Assembly (NCBI RefSeq): GCF_012489685.1 | Contig: NC_080046.1 | Coordinates: forward strand, 46,525,176 to 46,589,175 | Length of the DNA stretch: 64,000 bases | Source: Lotus japonicus | Taxonomy: Eukaryota; Streptophyta; Magnoliopsida; Fabales; Fabaceae | Direction: 5' to 3' | In this document: in pieces, positions 61,716 to 64,000 of the stretch | How positions within the stretch are numbered: the first letter of the stretch is position 1 | How the letters are laid out: each line of letters starts with the position of its first letter | Position numbers and translations under genes: made by a program | The notes under the pieces: model-generated | Databases searched by the model: none | Seen by the model: the letters and a program-made list of their open reading frames with translations, nothing else | Told to the model about the DNA's origin: nothing

Positions 61716-64000
61716 TGGGTTCCTAGGAAAAGAGGCCTTTCTCTTGGTCGATTGCAATTTATTGCTCCTGGAATGGGAGAAAATTACTACATGCGGGTTT
61801 TATTAACTAGGCAAAAAGATTGTGACAGTTTTAAAAGCATAAGAACTGTTAAGGGTGTTGTTTATCCCACATTCTGCGATGCATGCGAAGCGATGGGATT
61901 AATGGAGGATGACCGGGAGTATGTTGATGGAATTTCAATTGCAAGTGAACTTGGTTCCGGATCTCAGCTAAGGAAATTATTTACTAGAATGCTTATGACA
62001 AACTTGATTTCCAGGCCACAAGAAGTTTGGAGAAAGTCTTGGACTCTTTTAAGTGATGAGATTTTATATGACAGAAGAAAAGCACTCAACATTCCAGATA
62101 TTTCATCAATATTGATTTTTTGGACACAATTAGTAATATTTACTTTTTTCTCCCTTATGAATTAGTATGCGTTTATTTTTTCACATGTATAATTGTCCAT
62201 GGCTATTACTATTTATTTCCATATGTTAATTGAACCCAACAATATTTACCGTATTTTAAAAAGTACGCCACAACCTAAGAGATTGGACAGCTACTATATC
62301 ATAATTATATACCATATCTATTTTCTAATTTTTATAGAGATATTTTGTTCTTATACTCAAATTAACCTATAATTAGTTTTCTCAATAGAAAAAAACAAAG
62401 ATTCACCTACAAATCTCACTGTTATTTGTTGCAGGTTAAAAAAAAAATCTATATCAGAGGTTCTATTGTCTAAATAAATGTGTCCAGTTTTTTTTTAAAG
62501 TTTTATACCTGAGTATCACGTTTAAAATAATACAATTTTTTTAAAAATATTTCAAATTTGACATTATCAAAATATGGCGAGTCTTATTAGAAGGAAAAAT
62601 TTAAGTTGTGTAAATTCATTTTCTTTCTCAAAATGGAAAAATTAAAACTCAATATTTCTCATTTAATTTAATTTTCTTATTTGATTTATTTTGCTTATTT
62701 CATTTAATTTCCTTCAGATCTTCGTATAGAGGATGAAGGATTACAGAACTTATGTATGATTGAGATTGAAAAAATATTGCAAGGCAATGAAAGGTTACTC
62801 AAGGAATTTCCATGTTTACCATACCCTAAATTTTCAGAAATTCATAATTTTGAAGATAGATTCGTTGCAGATGAGTTGAATTATAATAGGGCTGAAATGG
62901 TAAAGATTCGTGATGAATTGGTCAGTTCTCTTACTTCAGAGCAAGAGATTTTTTATAAGAATGTTTTGGACGATGTTTTGTCTGATAACAATTGATTCCT
63001 TTTTCTATATGGTTTTGGAGGAACTAGAAAAACATTTGTTGGGAATATATTATATGTTGCTTTGCGTTCAAGGGGTCTTATCGTCTTAAATGTCGCATCT
63101 AGCGGAATTGCATCGCTATTGTTACCTGGAGATAGAACTGCTCATTCAAGGTTTTCTATTCCTATTTCAATAAATGAGATATCAACCTGTAATCTTCGTC
63201 AAAGTTCCCCAAAAGCTGAATTATTGAAAAAAGCAAGCCTAATTATTTGGGATGAGGCACCTATGTTAAACAAACATTGCTTTGAAGCTTTAGACAGATC
63301 TCTAAATGACATTATGAAGACTCAGTCTACCCATGGTTATGACATTCCATTCGGAGGTAAAGTTGTGGTACTGGGAGGCGACTTTAGACAAATACTTCCA
63401 GTTATTTCCAAAGGAAGCCGTTCTGAAATTGTCGGTTCAGCTATCAATTCTTCATATCTGTGGAAGCATTGCAAGGTAATGAAGTTGACTGTTAATATGA
63501 GATTGCAAAATGCTACATCAACTTCTTCAGCAGCAGAAATAAAAGAGTTTGCAGATTGGTTGCTTCAAGTGGGAGATGGTACAGTTAAAACGATTGATGA
63601 GGAAGAAACACTTATTGAGATTCCTCCAGATCTTCTTATTGAACAGTGTAAGGAACCGTTGCTTGAATTAGTTAATTTTGCATATCCGAAACTTGCACAT
63701 AATTTGCAAAAAAGTTCATTCTTTCAAGAAAGAGCGATCCTTGCACCAACACTTGAAAGTTTAGAGGAAATCAACTTTATGTTAGCAATGATTCCTGGTG
63801 ATGAAACAGAATATTTGAGCTGTGATACTCCGTGCAAGTCAGACGAAGATTCAGGTGACAATGCGGAATGATTTACATCTGAATTCTTAAATGATTTCAA
63901 ATGCTCTGAAATACCAAACCATGCAATTAAACTGAAAGTTGGTGTCCCTATCATGCTCATTCGAAACATAGACCAAGCTGCAGGGTTGTGTAATGGCACT
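61716..64000 (+). pseudogene. Helitron Rep/helicase protein, helicase part, decayed and cut by the window
   Basis: This derives from the protein that drives rolling-circle transposition of Helitrons. Segment 61716-62096 reads WVPRKRGLSLGRLQFIAPGMGENYYMR and RTVKGVVYPTFCDACEAMGL, the region just before the PIF1-type helicase. Segment 62718-64000 carries the helicase: LYGFGGTRKTF (Walker A), LIIWDEAPM (Walker B), FGGKVVVLGGDFRQILPVI and KLKVGVPIMLIRN. Damage is clear: stops at 62993-62995 and 63869-63871, and the Walker A glycine before Lys is Arg. The likely intron donor at 62097 reads AT, not GT. The N-terminal Rep nuclease is not seen. It cannot mobilise anything itself, but intact relatives could have moved the two small Helitrons at 40-45.7 kb. 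Confidence 0.85.

Overview
This is a plant nuclear genome window, most likely from a legume. The genes are split by GT-AG introns with AT-rich introns and spacers. All clear host products are plant families: 4-coumarate:CoA ligase, chalcone synthase, PARG, BDP1, SMG9, HRD1 and a nepenthesin-like aspartic protease. A legume is an inference from overall similarity and repeat style; the species cannot be fixed from the sequence alone.

Layout. 1-6237 holds the 3' exons of a 4CL gene behind at least 4.9 kb without an exon. 7.3-11.1 kb holds a small RRM protein gene and a broken upstream duplicate of its 5' end, with a LINE 3' fragment between them. 12.4-17.0 kb is a PARG gene of 11 exons with a frame break in exon 1. 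17.8-19.0 kb is a rearranged spacer with a hAT-like rich-repeat stretch and a very regular 104-bp inverted repeat. 19.8-24.3 kb is BDP1 (TFIIIB B''), 25.4-28.9 kb is SMG9, and 30.4-36.0 kb is HRD1; all three are on the + strand and look intact. 36.5-45.7 kb is transposon-dominated: a 1.1-kb foldback, two related Helitrons, a MULE nested in one of them with a 9-bp target duplication, and SINEs. 46.1-47.4 kb is a chalcone synthase gene whose only visible lesion is a stop at codon 143. 47.5-53.5 kb is a PIF/Harbinger transposon with both its genes apparently intact. 57.6-59.2 kb is an intronless aspartic protease on the - strand. 61.7-64.0 kb is a decayed Helitron helicase running off the window.

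The observation most worth following is at 18566-18799. Two 104-nt arms pair with only one G.U and enclose a 26-nt loop. The loop and inner 3' arm carry 61 nt identical to exon 7 of SMG9, which lies about 9.6 kb downstream. This is the structure expected of a newborn small-RNA locus aimed at a nonsense-mediated-decay factor. A second point is an exact ER-stress element (CCAAT-N9-CCACG) just upstream of HRD1, which fits the role of HRD1 in ER-associated degradation.

How the genes relate: 4CL and CHS are consecutive parts of the route to flavonoids but sit 40 kb apart with unrelated housekeeping genes between them, so no cluster is claimed. Several lesions (CHS stop, PARG frame break) are single events that could be real alleles or assembly errors.
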